From NCBI RefSeq assembly GCF_023036475.1, contig NZ_JAJQKI010000001.1:186001-250000 (forward strand): a stretch of DNA of 64,000 bases, read 5' to 3'. The position numbers and the translations under genes are program-made. Origin of the DNA: Bacillus pinisoli (lineage in GTDB: Bacteria > Bacillota > Bacilli > Bacillales > SA4). This document shows, one piece after another, positions 26,948-36,734 of this stretch (positions are counted from its first letter, which is position 1; each line of letters opens with the position of its first letter). The notes below the pieces were generated by a model, which saw only the letters and a list, made by a program, of their open reading frames with translations, was not told the origin of the DNA and did no database searches.

Positions 26948-28471
26948 TTATGATGCAACCTTTTGACCAACTGATATGCTATGATCGCTTTTCACTGCTG
27001 CGTTAGCATGTTGATAGGCACAGTACACTAAAAAGATTGCTACTAGTAAATATGCCAGTGAATATTGTGGAGCTGCATTAAGCGCAAGCTTTGGTGCATG
27101 CATGAAACCAACAAATGAAAGGAATGCACCTACCAATGAAAAGATACTTGCTTTTACATATTGTTTATCAATAATAAAGACCGTTATGGAACCAAGGACA
27201 ATTGCTGTAAACATTGCTCCTTGACCGAGTGGCACGATACCTTCAGAGATCTTGGATACCACTTCACCAGCCGCATTATTAAAACGTGTCATTACATAGT
27301 TAGCTAAGTACGGAAGCATCGCTAGAGCTACGGCAGGGTAATACTTGTTTTCATTAGATTGAAAAGCTGTAGATACCATAGAAATACCCACGAATACTAA
27401 AATTGGAGCGACTGCTGCAATAGGAATTACCGCTGCAAGGACCGCAATCATACCTGTCATCGCTGCTAGTCCGAAAACGATCGCATTTAGAATACTGTAA
27501 CCACGTCCAGCTCCCATCATTTTAGATCCAACCGTAGCAATATATACTGTTGTCGGGAATAAACCACCAAACACAGCCCCGAGCATCGTCCCCACTCCGT
27601 CTACTGCTTGACATTCGCGGACATCATAGGAGTCACCTGCTGCAGCCATAGCCTCTACGTTATTCATCGTTTCAATTGCATTATATAGCGTGATAGGTAA
27701 GACCACTGCTAGTAATCCAATTAAAGCTCCAAATAAATAAGTCATTCCTTCTAATCCAGCGAGAGTAGGTAAGAGTGGATAAAATCCAACATTATTTAAT
27801 CCTTCCACTAGTTTATCAGTTGATTGGTGACCAAGGCTAAAAGCTAAAATAGTACCCATTAAAATAGCAAACAAAGCAGTTGGGATTTTAAACGGCATGG
27901 TCAATTTACCAACAATACCAACAATAATAATTACAAGCGTAACTAACCCAACAACTGGAATTGAAAACGTATTAAATAACATTTCACCAGCAATGAATGT
28001 TAATGCCACACCAGCCAGTGCTCCTAGCATAGCTGCTCTTGGAATATGGTTGCGGACCCAATTCCCAGTGATACTTACTATTGCCTCAATCAGACCACTT
28101 AGAAATGCGGCCGCTACAGCAATTTTCCAAGCTAGCTCTGGATCATTAGTAAGTGCTTTGGCAGGTGCAAGAACACCAAATAAGAATACGAACATAACAG
28201 GCGTACTTATACCGTATGAAAGAGCGGTAACATCAACCCTACCTTCTTTCTTGGCCAGACGTTTTGCCATATGAGCATAATACAAGTTTCCAACCATCAC
28301 TGCTACTGCTGCACCAGGAATTACTTTTCCAAAAACAATACTTGTTGGAAAGCCCATACCAAGCATAGTAACAGCTATAATAACAAAATTTGCTAAGTTA
28401 TTTTGAAAGAGTGCAAAGAATGCGTCAGTGTCCTCTTTTTTGTACAAAGGATAGTGTACGGCTTTATTCAT
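26948..28471 (-). CDS. NCS2-type nucleobase (xanthine/uracil) permease
   Basis: This 507-aa protein has about 12-14 membrane segments. It is related to the xanthine/uracil permease family, with the core region TLYNAIETMNNVEAMAAAGDSYDVRECQAVDGVGTMLGAVFGGLFPTTVY. It follows xpt by 19 bp, so the operon couples purine import with salvage. Xanthine or guanine is the likely cargo. It is not the close PbuX type by eye, so the exact substrate is open. Confidence 0.8.
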   Translation of the reverse strand: MNKAVHYPLYKKEDTDAFFALFQNNLANFVIIAVTMLGMGFPTSIVFGKVIPGAAVAVMVGNLYYAHMAKRLAKKEGRVDVTALSYGISTPVMFVFLFGVLAPAKALTNDPELAWKIAVAAAFLSGLIEAIVSITGNWVRNHIPRAAMLGALAGVALTFIAGEMLFNTFSIPVVGLVTLVIIIVGIVGKLTMPFKIPTALFAILMGTILAFSLGHQSTDKLVEGLNNVGFYPLLPTLAGLEGMTYLFGALIGLLAVVLPITLYNAIETMNNVEAMAAAGDSYDVRECQAVDGVGTMLGAVFGGLFPTTVYIATVGSKMMGAGRGYSILNAIVFGLAAMTGMIAVLAAVIPIAAVAPILVFVGISMVSTAFQSNENKYYPAVALAMLPYLANYVMTRFNNAAGEVVSKISEGIVPLGQGAMFTAIVLGSITVFIIDKQYVKASIFSLVGAFLSFVGFMHAPKLALNAAPQYSLAYLLVAIFLVYCAYQHANAAVKSDHSISVGQKVAS

Positions 28472-28490
28472 GTTGGTTAACCCCTATCAA

Positions 28491-29166
<676 letters not shown>

Positions 29167-29431
29167 TCATGGTTCATTTATGACTAACTAGAAAAATAGA
29201 TAAGTATAGTCTGAATGAATAGATAACTATTGTAAGATATCACTTGTAGTCAAGTCATTTACGGTAACCAGGTAGAAACTTGTGGGCCATATCCCCACGA
29301 TTATACAAGTGTTTTTATTAAATTGTTCGTGTATGAATGTGATTATATATGATATTAAATAAAAAAGGAACCCTAAAACTGTTTTTTCCGAATAAAAATT
29401 TCTTGAATATACTATAAGTTCGTTTTTAGCG

Positions 29432-29737
29432 TTATACAAATACCGAGTAACAAGTTAGTACGGCGATGGTCCCTAGGACAACGACAATAACATTTGCTCC
29501 AAAATAGGCAATGCCAAAAGCAATGACCGCACCAATAATCCCAAACCATGGATCCTCACTTATTAGAAAGATACCTGGAACAATGAGGGCACCTAATGTC
29601 GCAAACGGAACATTTTTTAGGACCCCTTGTAAAAATGGATGGAGTTCCTTTCCTCCTAAAGATACGAGTGGAATCATTCTAGGAATATATGTGACGATTG
29701 CCATTCCAATAATCATAAGGATAATACTATGATCCAT
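29432..29737 (-). CDS. azlD: AzlD family branched-chain amino acid exporter subunit
   Basis: This 101-aa protein has three to four membrane segments and the family opening MIIGMAIVTYIPRMIPL. AzlC and AzlD together export branched-chain amino acids and analogues such as azaleucine. It overlaps azlC by 11 bp, so they are translationally coupled. Confidence 0.88.
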   Translation of the reverse strand: MDHSIILMIIGMAIVTYIPRMIPLVSLGGKELHPFLQGVLKNVPFATLGALIVPGIFLISEDPWFGIIGAVIAFGIAYFGANVIVVVLGTIAVLTCYSVFV

Positions 29738-30443
29738 GCTGTTTCACCTTTCTTCCGACAACTACTTCTACTAACACTGATGATAGTAATGTTGAACTTA
29801 CAATGGCCCACCCAGGTGCCATGAAGAGATAAAAGATACTATTAAGAACCGCTGCAGCTCCTGCTAAGTACACAACTTTACGTTGCTTTTTTAGAGAAGG
29901 AACGAGTAAAGCTACGAACATCGCATAAAGAGCAATTCCCATACTTTCCTGTAACCTGCTAGGCAAACTTGATCCAATTAGATAGCCTATGACAGAGTTA
30001 ATAACCCAGCTTCCATAAGAAACGGAGATGACCCCAAACATAAAGCCTGTTGATATTTTTCCTTCTCTTGTTGCCACAACCGAAAACGTCTCATCCGTAA
30101 TCCCAAAAGAATATATAGCCTTTATCGGTTTAGGGGCATCTTCTAGTTTTTCATACAAAGAGGCACTCATGAGAAAGTGTCTAATATTGACGATAAAAGT
30201 AGTTAGTATTATCTCAAAGGCCCCTGTCCCTAATGAGATTAGGCTCAGTGCAATATATTGTGAAGCACCGGCAAACACGAGCAAGCTCATTAAAAAAGTC
30301 TCTGTCACGGTGATACCAGTTGCCTTCGCTAAAAGTCCAAATGTTAACGCGATTGGCATATACCCTATACCAATACTGATTCCTGCTTGTAAGCCATATG
30401 TAAACGGTGATGGCTTTTTCTCAATTGCTGTCGCTCCCAACAT
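29727..30443 (-). CDS. azlC: AzlC family branched-chain amino acid exporter
   Basis: The start is placed at ATG 30443 (MLGATAIEKKPSPFTYGLQAG) with AAAGGGG 5-6 nt upstream. A GTG 15 bp earlier would overlap that site. The 238-aa product has about five or six membrane helices and the AzlC motif FAGASQYIALSLISLG. It forms the large subunit with AzlD. Confidence 0.9.
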   Translation of the reverse strand: MLGATAIEKKPSPFTYGLQAGISIGIGYMPIALTFGLLAKATGITVTETFLMSLLVFAGASQYIALSLISLGTGAFEIILTTFIVNIRHFLMSASLYEKLEDAPKPIKAIYSFGITDETFSVVATREGKISTGFMFGVISVSYGSWVINSVIGYLIGSSLPSRLQESMGIALYAMFVALLVPSLKKQRKVVYLAGAAAVLNSIFYLFMAPGWAIVSSTLLSSVLVEVVVGRKVKQHGS

Positions 30444-30552
30444 TTTTACCCCTTTCACTTATCCTCTTAAAATGTATTCTTATTTTCTATTATCCTATTC
30501 CTTTTTGCAATGAAAAAATCTGTTAGGGGAGATGGGGGTTGTTGTGGGTATT

Positions 30553-30590
30553 CAAAAAAAAATACCTCAATCCATTAGATTAAGGTATTC
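30553..30590 (-). terminator. Terminator of the VOC gene
   Basis: AATACCT and AGGTATT with an inner AATC/GATT extension form the stem. A run of about nine T follows on the minus strand. Confidence 0.8.
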
Positions 30591-30602
30591 TTCTCCACGA
30601 TT

Positions 30603-30995
30603 TTAACAAGTGCAGGCCATTTGTACATTTCCATCTGGATCTTTAAAATTAAACCAGGCAAAGTGTTCACCAATTCTTTCGATCTCTCTAACTATCTCGA
30701 TATTTTGGCTTCTTATAAATTGGTAAGCCTCATCGATATGATCCACTTTAAAGTTTGCGATTGGATTCGGACTTGGTTGATGTATGTATCCTGGGTCAAA
30801 TGTATGATCATCTAAGGTTAAACCCGTTGAACTAGTAACTGGGATATTGTACACAGGGGACTCGACCTTTGTAAGGTCATAAGGCAATCCTAAAACAGTA
30901 CTGTACCATTCTACTGCTCTTTTTAAATCTGTAACATGGATAAACACAGCACTTAATTCATTTTTAATCGGTGACACATTTGAAGAAATGGTCAT
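30603..30995 (-). CDS. VOC-family (glyoxalase/bleomycin resistance-like) protein
   Basis: The true start is ATG 30995 (MTISSNVSPIKNELSAVFIHV) with GGAGG 9 nt upstream, giving 130 aa. The much longer open frame runs through a MITE and is artefactual. The protein has the VOC pattern: AVFIHVTDLKRAVEWYSTVLGL at the start and FAWFNFKDPDGNVQMAC at the end. It may be a metal-dependent lyase, isomerase or binding protein. The substrate is unknown. Confidence 0.78.
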   Translation of the reverse strand: MTISSNVSPIKNELSAVFIHVTDLKRAVEWYSTVLGLPYDLTKVESPVYNIPVTSSTGLTLDDHTFDPGYIHQPSPNPIANFKVDHIDEAYQFIRSQNIEIVREIERIGEHFAWFNFKDPDGNVQMACTC

Positions 30996-31023
30996 TTGTA
31001 CGATCCTCCATTTTATTAAATAA

Positions 31024-31260
31024 GGCTCTGTAAACCTTATTGTTGCTTTTCGTTCCAGAACACTCGCTTTCCGTGGGCAGTAAATGAAGGATATTTTCTC
31101 TATCGTGAAAAATCCCACTCCTCGGCAAAAACCGTGCCTGCGGGGTCTATAAGGACAAAGTGAACTTCCTTTGTCCGCGACCCGCTCTCCCACAGGAGTC
31201 TCGCGTCCTTCCACTTCAATCAACTCTGCTAAAAAATCAACACTGTACTTTAACACAGCC
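31024..31260. mobile_element. MITE family 2, copy 1, with exact 9-bp duplication
   Basis: The element starts GGCTCTGTAAACC and ends TTTAACACAGCC. ATTAAATAA flanks it on both sides (31015-31023 and 31261-31269). The interior includes ACACTCGCTTTCCGTGGGCAG and GACCCGCTCTCCCACAGGAG and is almost identical to the copy at 35351. It is non-coding. It produces a spurious N-terminal extension to the VOC frame. Confidence 0.88.
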
Positions 31261-31293
31261 ATTAAATAAGCTAGCCAAGCCTTTACGAATCTC

Positions 31294-32070
31294 CTACTTC
31301 CCTCTGAAAACAGGCTTTCTTTTTTCACTAAATGCCTCGAGTGCTTCGATCCGATCTTCAGTAGGAATGGTTACTTCGTACGCTTTTCGTTCGAGTTGAA
31401 GTCCTGTTTGAAGGTCTACATTCATCCCTTGCTTGATTGCGAATTTTGCTTGTTGAAGTGCAATAGGTCCATTTTTCGTCATCTCACCAGCAAAGGATAT
31501 GGCTTCATCTAGTAGCTGCTCAGGCTCTACCACCTTTAATAACAATCCGTATTGAAAGGCCAGCTCTGCATCCATTCTTTTTGCAGTTAAGATTAACTCT
31601 AATGCTCTAGATTCCCCAATGATTCTAGGTAATCTCTGTGTTCCACCTGCTCCTGGAATAATCGCGAGACTTGTTTCTGTTAGTCCCATAAGTGCACTCC
31701 TGGATGCTATTCGAAAATCACAAGACAAGGCTAATTCCATCCCCCCACCAAAAGCAAATCCATTCATCGCTGCAATCGTAGGTTGTGGTAATTGATCAAT
31801 GGCGGTAAAAACCTGATTAATTTTATTTAGATTTCGTTTGACCTGCTGAGTCGTTAATGTTTTTCTTTCCTTTAAATCAGCTCCAACACTAAATGATTGA
31901 TCTCCTGCTCCTGTAAAAATGACGACTCGCACTTCTGGGTTTAATCTAATTTCTTCAACGACAGCCTCTAACTCACATAGGGTATCATAGTTAAAGCTGT
32001 TTAGACTTTCAGGACGATTAAGAGTGACAAATGCCACGTTATTTTCAATTTTAGCAAGTACAAGCTCCAT
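31294..32070 (-). CDS. Enoyl-CoA hydratase/isomerase family protein
   Basis: This 258-aa crotonase-fold protein has the oxyanion-hole motifs FSVGADLKER (about residues 60-69) and NGFAFGGGMELALSCDFRIAS, with the catalytic Glu region TSLAIIPGAGGTQRLPR. It hydrates trans-2-enoyl-CoA in beta-oxidation or in branched-chain amino acid degradation. It lies near lcfB, which fits fatty acid use. Confidence 0.88.
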   Translation of the reverse strand: MELVLAKIENNVAFVTLNRPESLNSFNYDTLCELEAVVEEIRLNPEVRVVIFTGAGDQSFSVGADLKERKTLTTQQVKRNLNKINQVFTAIDQLPQPTIAAMNGFAFGGGMELALSCDFRIASRSALMGLTETSLAIIPGAGGTQRLPRIIGESRALELILTAKRMDAELAFQYGLLLKVVEPEQLLDEAISFAGEMTKNGPIALQQAKFAIKQGMNVDLQTGLQLERKAYEVTIPTEDRIEALEAFSEKRKPVFRGK

Positions 32071-32179
32071 GATTGGGCTCCTTTCAATTTGGCATAAATA
32101 CTAATTGATTAAGACTTAGTAATTTGTTTCACTCGTTACGCTCTAGTTAGAGTGTAAAAACGCTTTCATTTCACTTTAA

Positions 32180-32372
32180 GAGTGTTTTCATATAGATTGT
32201 TGCTTTCGTAAAAATCCCAAAAGCCGTATTTTTACTAGGTAGTACAAAGTCTTTGCTTTAGATTTAGAGAGTTGCTCTTTTCTAATCTTTTAAAAATCAG
32301 TTTAATCGTATTAAGTATGAAGAAATTGCTGAAATATAAGATTGAAAATCAACAAAGTTTTAGAAAAGAGCC
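32180..32372. mobile_element. MITE family 1, copy E (older, eroded ends)
   Basis: It starts GAGTGTTTTCATATAGATTG, with an eroded GGCT end, and finishes TTAGAAAAGAGCC. The flanks CACTTTAA and TATTTAAT agree only in part, so the target duplication has decayed. The internal TTGTTGCTTTCG and TTGCTCTTTTCTAA are intact. Confidence 0.8.
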
Positions 32373-32426
32373 TATTTAATAAATACTTCGCTAAAATTTA
32401 TTTGATTCCTCCCAGTTACATACAAA

Positions 32427-32456
32427 TAAAAAATCGGCCTAAAGTAGCCGATTTTT
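32427..32456 (-). terminator. lcfB terminator
   Basis: AAATCGGC and GCCGATTT pair, and the minus strand continues in T. It lies directly after the lcfB stop. Confidence 0.8.
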
Positions 32457-32463
32457 GTAATTA

Positions 32464-34017
32464 TTATGCATGTAACACTTTATCTTTAAGAGATCTTCTT
32501 AAAATTTTTCCAGTTGTATTCTTAGGTAATTCTTCTAAAAACTCTATTGAACTAGGAATCTTGTATTTTGCAAGATGGTCTTTACAGTAGTCTAGAAGAT
32601 TTTCTACCGTTACTGGCTCTTTTGTTACAACAAAGGCTTTAACTGCTTCTCCGAAATTCTCGTCTGGCAATCCGATAACAGCAACCTCCAAAACAGAAGG
32701 ATGAGCATAAAGAACTTCTTCTACTTCACGTGGATACACATTGTAACCACCAACAATAATCATATCCTTTTTTCGATCCACAATGTAGAAGTATTCTTCA
32801 TCATCCATTTTAGCCAGGTCTCCGGTATATAACCAGCCATCACGGATCGTGTGGGCTGTATCTTCTGGAAGCTTATAGTACCCTTTCATCACATTTGGTC
32901 CACGAACAATGAGCTCGCCAACCTCACCGACTGGTACTTCATCTCCTAGTTCATTTACTACTTTATTTTCAACATTTACAATACTTTGACCGATGGAACC
33001 TGGTTTTCTTGGTCGATCTAATGGATTAAAGCAGGTAACAGGTGCCGCTTCAGAAAGACCATAGCCTTCAGAAACAACCACTTGAAACTTATTTTCAAAT
33101 GATTTCAAAAGAGCTACTGGCATAGAAGCACCACCAGAGATGCATAATCTTAGAGATTTAAGATCCTCAGCATTTCCTTCTGGGTACTGTACAAGAAAAT
33201 TATACATCGTTGGTACACCTGCAAAGACGGTTGCTTCCAACTGTTTGGTAATGGTAAATATATCTCCAGGACTAAATCTAGGTACAATAATTACGGTTGA
33301 ACCATTAAGTAATGGAGCATTTAAAGCTACTGTTAAACAGAAAACATGAAACATAGGTAGGGTTGCAATGACACGATCGGTATCATTAATCTTTAAATAG
33401 TCTGCGGTGTCTTTCGCGTTGCTGTAGATATTTTTGTGGGTAAGCATAGCACCTTTAGGCTTTCCAGTTGTACCTGATGTATAAAGTATAACAGCAACAT
33501 CTTCATCATCAAGCTCTGGTCCTTGATAAGAGTGACTACCTGTAGATACAAAATTAGTAAATGATTGTAATTTTGAATAAACGGATAATTGAGTAAGATC
33601 TTGTACTTCTTGTCCCTCTTCTTTTGGAGTGTCAACGTAAATGACTTGCTCTACCTTTGGAAGGAAAGCATTCATCTTTTCAAATAGAGGGATTAACAAA
33701 TCTAATCCTACGACAACTTTTACATCTCCATTGTTTAAGATATAGCCAATCTCTTCTGGTGTGTAAATTGGATTAATCGGAATGACAGTGGCGCCGGCTC
33801 GTAAAGCTCCATATAAAGCAATGACAAAATGCGGGCTGTTTCCTAATAATAGGCCTACATGGTCTCCTTTTTTAATTCCCATGTTCGTTAAGGCATCCGC
33901 AAACTTTGAAACGGTCGCATCAAGCTCTACATATGAACTTTGAGTATTCAGAAAATAATAAGCAGGTTTTTCCCCAAATTTGTTAGCATTTTCTCGTAAC
34001 TTACTACTTATATTCAT
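32464..34017 (-). CDS. lcfB: Long-chain fatty acid-CoA ligase LcfB
   Basis: The start is set at ATG 34017 ([15 protein letters not shown]) with AAGGGGG upstream, giving 517 aa. The protein has the AMP-binding motif [14 protein letters not shown] (about residues 159-172), the YGLSEAAPV box, and the C-terminal [20 protein letters not shown] hinge. It activates fatty acids to acyl-CoA for beta-oxidation. A FadR-like operator lies just upstream, matching the FadR regulon of B. subtilis. Confidence 0.92.
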   Translation of the reverse strand: MNISSKLRENANKFGEKPAYYFLNTQSSYVELDATVSKFADALTNMGIKKGDHVGLLLGNSPHFVIALYGALRAGATVIPINPIYTPEEIGYILNNGDVKVVVGLDLLIPLFEKMNAFLPKVEQVIYVDTPKEEGQEVQDLTQLSVYSKLQSFTNFVSTGSHSYQGPELDDEDVAVILYTSGTTGKPKGAMLTHKNIYSNAKDTADYLKINDTDRVIATLPMFHVFCLTVALNAPLLNGSTVIIVPRFSPGDIFTITKQLEATVFAGVPTMYNFLVQYPEGNAEDLKSLRLCISGGASMPVALLKSFENKFQVVVSEGYGLSEAAPVTCFNPLDRPRKPGSIGQSIVNVENKVVNELGDEVPVGEVGELIVRGPNVMKGYYKLPEDTAHTIRDGWLYTGDLAKMDDEEYFYIVDRKKDMIIVGGYNVYPREVEEVLYAHPSVLEVAVIGLPDENFGEAVKAFVVTKEPVTVENLLDYCKDHLAKYKIPSSIEFLEELPKNTTGKILRRSLKDKVLHA

Positions 34018-34038
34018 ATAGTTCCCCCTTCGTGTATA

Positions 34039-34056
34039 TGAATGAATGGTCACTCA
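34039..34056. promoter_or_regulatory. FadR-like operator upstream of lcfB
   Basis: TGAATGAATGGTCACTCA fits the Bacillus FadR consensus TGAATGANTANTCATTCA with a near-perfect palindrome. It lies 22 bp upstream of the lcfB start. FadR releases DNA when it binds long-chain acyl-CoA, so lcfB should be induced by fatty acids. Confidence 0.75.
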
Positions 34057-34165
34057 TTTTACCATCATCATAATTATATTGCATGAAAACGTTTACTTCA
34101 AGGAGGATTTTATAGAATTAAGGGAATTTTTCCAAAATAAAGTAAAAAAGATTATTGTGCAATAC

Positions 34166-34900
34166 TTATTTAGTCCATATATATCCCGATTTAGCTAATT
34201 GAGTGGTTCCGGTATACGTTTCATTTGCCTGATGTATTAAGTCTTGATGGTTCCCAAAGTGAGGAAGATGTGTTAATAACAGCTCGCCCACGTCTGCTTT
34301 CGTAGCTAACATACCTGCCTCTGTACTAGTCATATGACCGGCACTACGCCCATCCATCCCTTTATATAAGTTACATTCACAAATTAACAAGTCTGCCTTC
34401 ATTGAAAAATGAACCATCTCATCAAAATAGGAAGTATCTGCAGTATATACAACACTGGCTTTCTCTGTTTCTATTCTCATGGCATAGCAAGGAGCTGGAT
34501 GTTGAGTTTTCAAGAACGTGATCGTAAAAGGTCCAACAGTTAAAGACGCATTTGGGTTATATTCAATACCCTTCATTACACCTTTATAAGTTAACGAGCT
34601 AAAACCATTTTTGTCTTCAGCGTGACCGTAGACTGGTAGAGCTGGAAGTTCCATTCCCAAGTACCCTTTTATTAACCTTGCATATTGAAGAGTTCCAATA
34701 TCGCACACATGATCGTGATGGTAATGTGAGAGGATAACGGCATTAATAGCTTCTGGATTTATATAATTTTGTAGCTGTGATACAACACTGCTACCACAGT
34801 CAACAAGAAGCCTAAATCCATCCTCTTCAATCAAATACCCAGAAGTTGCTTCGTTCCTAGCTGGATAGCCACCCCAAAACCCGATAACAGTAACTTTCAT
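34166..34900 (-). CDS. yhfI: MBL-fold metal-dependent hydrolase YhfI
   Basis: This 244-aa metallo-beta-lactamase fold protein has the zinc motif LSHYHHDHVCDIG (HxHxDH, about residues 58-70) and later metal ligands in KTQHPAPCY, VYTADTSYF and LLTHLPHF. It resembles RNase Z-like or cyclic phosphodiesterase-like hydrolases; the substrate is unknown. It is divergent from yhfH, as in B. subtilis. Confidence 0.87.
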   Translation of the reverse strand: MKVTVIGFWGGYPARNEATSGYLIEEDGFRLLVDCGSSVVSQLQNYINPEAINAVILSHYHHDHVCDIGTLQYARLIKGYLGMELPALPVYGHAEDKNGFSSLTYKGVMKGIEYNPNASLTVGPFTITFLKTQHPAPCYAMRIETEKASVVYTADTSYFDEMVHFSMKADLLICECNLYKGMDGRSAGHMTSTEAGMLATKADVGELLLTHLPHFGNHQDLIHQANETYTGTTQLAKSGYIWTK

Positions 34901-35110
34901 TGTAAAAACCTCCTATTTATTAGTCATCACATATAGCTTTACTATTTACTCTTTCTCCTAACCATACTATAAGGCTTTTACAGTATAAAAGAGAGCTTAG
35001 CTTAAGATAAATTAATGAATAGTATCAATATCTTATAAGAAAGCGTCGATCCATAGGCATTCGCACAAATTTAAAACTGTTACAAAACAGATATTGACTT
35101 AACACCCGTT

Positions 35111-35118
35111 GTTATAAT
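35111..35118 (+). promoter_or_regulatory. Extended -10 promoter of yhfH
   Basis: TGTTATAAT is a perfect extended -10 element. TTGACT at 35094-35099 is too close for a normal -35 (13-bp spacer), so the promoter probably relies on the TG extension. Transcription would start about 25-30 nt before the yhfH start. The rest of 34901-35110 shows nothing distinct. Confidence 0.5.
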
Positions 35119-35153
35119 ACAATAAGTATAACAAAACCGAGGGGGTATGCGAC

Positions 35154-35285
35154 ATGTTAATCAAAAGTACAGAATTTTTTAAAAACCTTCCACCTAAACA
35201 GTGTATGGAATGTGGTAAGGAAATTAATGAGCAGCATGAGTGTTATATGAATCATTGTGAAAACTGTATAAAAATTGGTGATTAA
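35154..35285 (+). CDS. yhfH: YhfH family small zinc-ribbon-like protein
   Basis: This 43-aa protein has GAGGGGGT upstream of ATG 35154. Four Cys in two CxxC pairs (CMECGKEINEQHECYMNHCENC) predict a small zinc ribbon. Length, motif spacing and position next to yhfI match B. subtilis YhfH. Function is unknown. A clear terminator follows. Confidence 0.8.
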   Translation: MLIKSTEFFKNLPPKQCMECGKEINEQHECYMNHCENCIKIGD

Positions 35286-35317
35286 TTGTCCTACTCTTAT
35301 TTAAAACCAAACCTTCT

Positions 35318-35347
35318 CCCCTTAGAGCTTGTCTAAGGGGTTTTTTG
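35318..35347 (+). terminator. yhfH terminator
   Basis: CCCCTTAG and CTAAGGGG pair, followed by TTTTTTG. The T-tract is also the insertion site of the MITE at 35351. Confidence 0.85.
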
Positions 35348-35350
35348 TTT

Positions 35351-35586
35351 GGCTCTGTTTAATCTTGTTGTTGATTTTCGTTCCAGAACACTCGCTTTCC
35401 GTGGGCAGTAAATGAAGGATATTTTCTCTATCGTGAAAAATCCCACTCCTCGGCAAAAAACGTGCCTGCGGGGTCTACAAGGACAAAGTGAACTTCCTTT
35501 GTCCGCAATCCGCTCTCCCACAGGAGTCTCGCGTCCTTCCACTTCAATCAACTCTGCTAAAATCAACACTGTACTTTAACATAGCC
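35351..35586. mobile_element. MITE family 2, copy 2, with exact 8-bp duplication
   Basis: It starts GGCTCTGTTTAATC and ends TTTAACATAGCC. The two ends are imperfect inverted repeats over about 28 bp. TTTTGTTT flanks it at 35343-35350 and 35587-35594. It inserted into the T-tract of the yhfH terminator. It is nearly identical to the copy at 31024, which points to recent mobility. Confidence 0.9.
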
Positions 35587-35605
35587 TTTTGTTTAAAAAG
35601 ACCAT

Positions 35606-35636
35606 AAAAAAGATCTGCATCCATTGATACAGATCT
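35606..35636 (-). terminator. Orphan minus-strand terminator
   Basis: AGATCTG and CAGATCT form a stem followed by TTTTTTATGG on the minus strand. No gene ends next to it, because hemH has its own terminator at 35738. It may be left over from a gene lost from the end of the hem operon. The rest of 35637-35737 shows no coding frame. Confidence 0.6.
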
Positions 35637-35737
35637 CAATTGTAAAATAAACTTTTGACTGATTCACCTAGGGTTCACGGTTAGTGTTTGCAGGCTAAGT
35701 GAAAATAAACAGTATCTCGAAAGATTTCTAGTGACGT

Positions 35738-35766
35738 AAAAAACCTCCCGCTAATAGGAGGTTTTC
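35738..35766 (-). terminator. hemEH terminator
   Basis: AAACCTCC and GGAGGTTT pair, and a T-run follows on the minus strand. It lies 9 bp after the hemH stop. Confidence 0.82.
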
Positions 35767-35774
35767 ATCTGTAT

Positions 35775-36713
35775 TTACTTAACTTTACTAGAAAGTGTTT
35801 CTAATACAACTGTTGCCATTGCGTCGATAAACTCCGGCTTAGCATTTGGCATCTCTGGACGATAGTAACTTACACCAAGCTCATCTGTCACTACTTTACA
35901 TTCAATATCATTATCAAACAATACTTCTAAGTGATCTGCCACAAATCCAACAGGAATATAAACAAAAGCTTTATATTGCTTTGCTTCATATAAATCACGT
36001 GTTAAGTCTTGAACATCTGGTCCGATCCATGGTTCTGGAGTATTACCAGCACTTTGCCAACCCACTTCATAACTAGAGATGCCTGCTTGCTTCGCAATTA
36101 AATCTGCCGTTTCTTGTAATTGGTTTGGATATGGATCTCCAGCAGCAATAATCTTCTCTGGAAGACTGTGTGCAGACACAATTAATACCGCATGATTACG
36201 TTCTTCTTCCGTCATGCTTGCATATGTCTCTTTTAATTGATCAACCCAGTACTGAATGAATTTCGGCTCATCATACCAGCTTTCCACACTATAGATCGTA
36301 GGCCCACCAATTTTCTCGGATTCTTCTTTAGCTCGACCATTGTATGACTTAATACTAAAAGTTGAATAGTGTGGAGCGAGTACAATACTCACAGCCTCTT
36401 CAATTCCATCGTCCTTCATTTGTTGGACAGCATCCTCTACAAATGGTTCAATATGCTTTAGCCCTAAATACATTTTGAATTCAATATCATCTTGGATATT
36501 ATTTAAATGCTTCTCTAAAGCCTCTGCTTGCTCAAGTGTGATTTTAGCTAAAGGTGAAATTCCACCAATCGCTTCATAACGTCCTTTTAAATCCTCTAAA
36601 CTCTCAGGTGATGGCTTTCTTCCATGACGAATATGTGTATAATAACGCTCTATGTCTTCTTCTTTATAAGGAGTTCCATAGGCCATCACTAATAAACCCA
36701 TTTTTTTCTTCAT
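35775..36713 (-). CDS. hemH: Coproporphyrin III ferrochelatase
   Basis: This 312-aa soluble ferrochelatase has the catalytic His in [10 protein letters not shown] (about residues 181-190) and the acidic helix region [15 protein letters not shown]. In Gram-positive bacteria this enzyme (CpfC) inserts iron into coproporphyrin III. It is 21 bp downstream of hemE in the same operon. In B. subtilis hemY follows directly. Here it does not and lies about 24 kb away. Confidence 0.93.
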   Translation of the reverse strand: MKKKMGLLVMAYGTPYKEEDIERYYTHIRHGRKPSPESLEDLKGRYEAIGGISPLAKITLEQAEALEKHLNNIQDDIEFKMYLGLKHIEPFVEDAVQQMKDDGIEEAVSIVLAPHYSTFSIKSYNGRAKEESEKIGGPTIYSVESWYDEPKFIQYWVDQLKETYASMTEEERNHAVLIVSAHSLPEKIIAAGDPYPNQLQETADLIAKQAGISSYEVGWQSAGNTPEPWIGPDVQDLTRDLYEAKQYKAFVYIPVGFVADHLEVLFDNDIECKVVTDELGVSYYRPEMPNAKPEFIDAMATVVLETLSSKVK

Positions 36714-36734
36714 GTTAAATGTCCCTCTTCCCTA

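Noticed and set aside
29227..29439. 70-aa protein between xpt and azlD
   Set aside because: It overlaps the azlD end, has odd composition and lacks a ribosome binding site.
30996..31328. N-terminal extension of the VOC protein
   Set aside because: It reads through MITE family 2 and shares its protein sequence with a frame in the copy at 35351. It is element-derived.
35333..35569. 78-aa protein MLILAELIEVEGRETP
   Set aside because: It lies wholly in MITE family 2 copy 2 and has no ribosome binding site.
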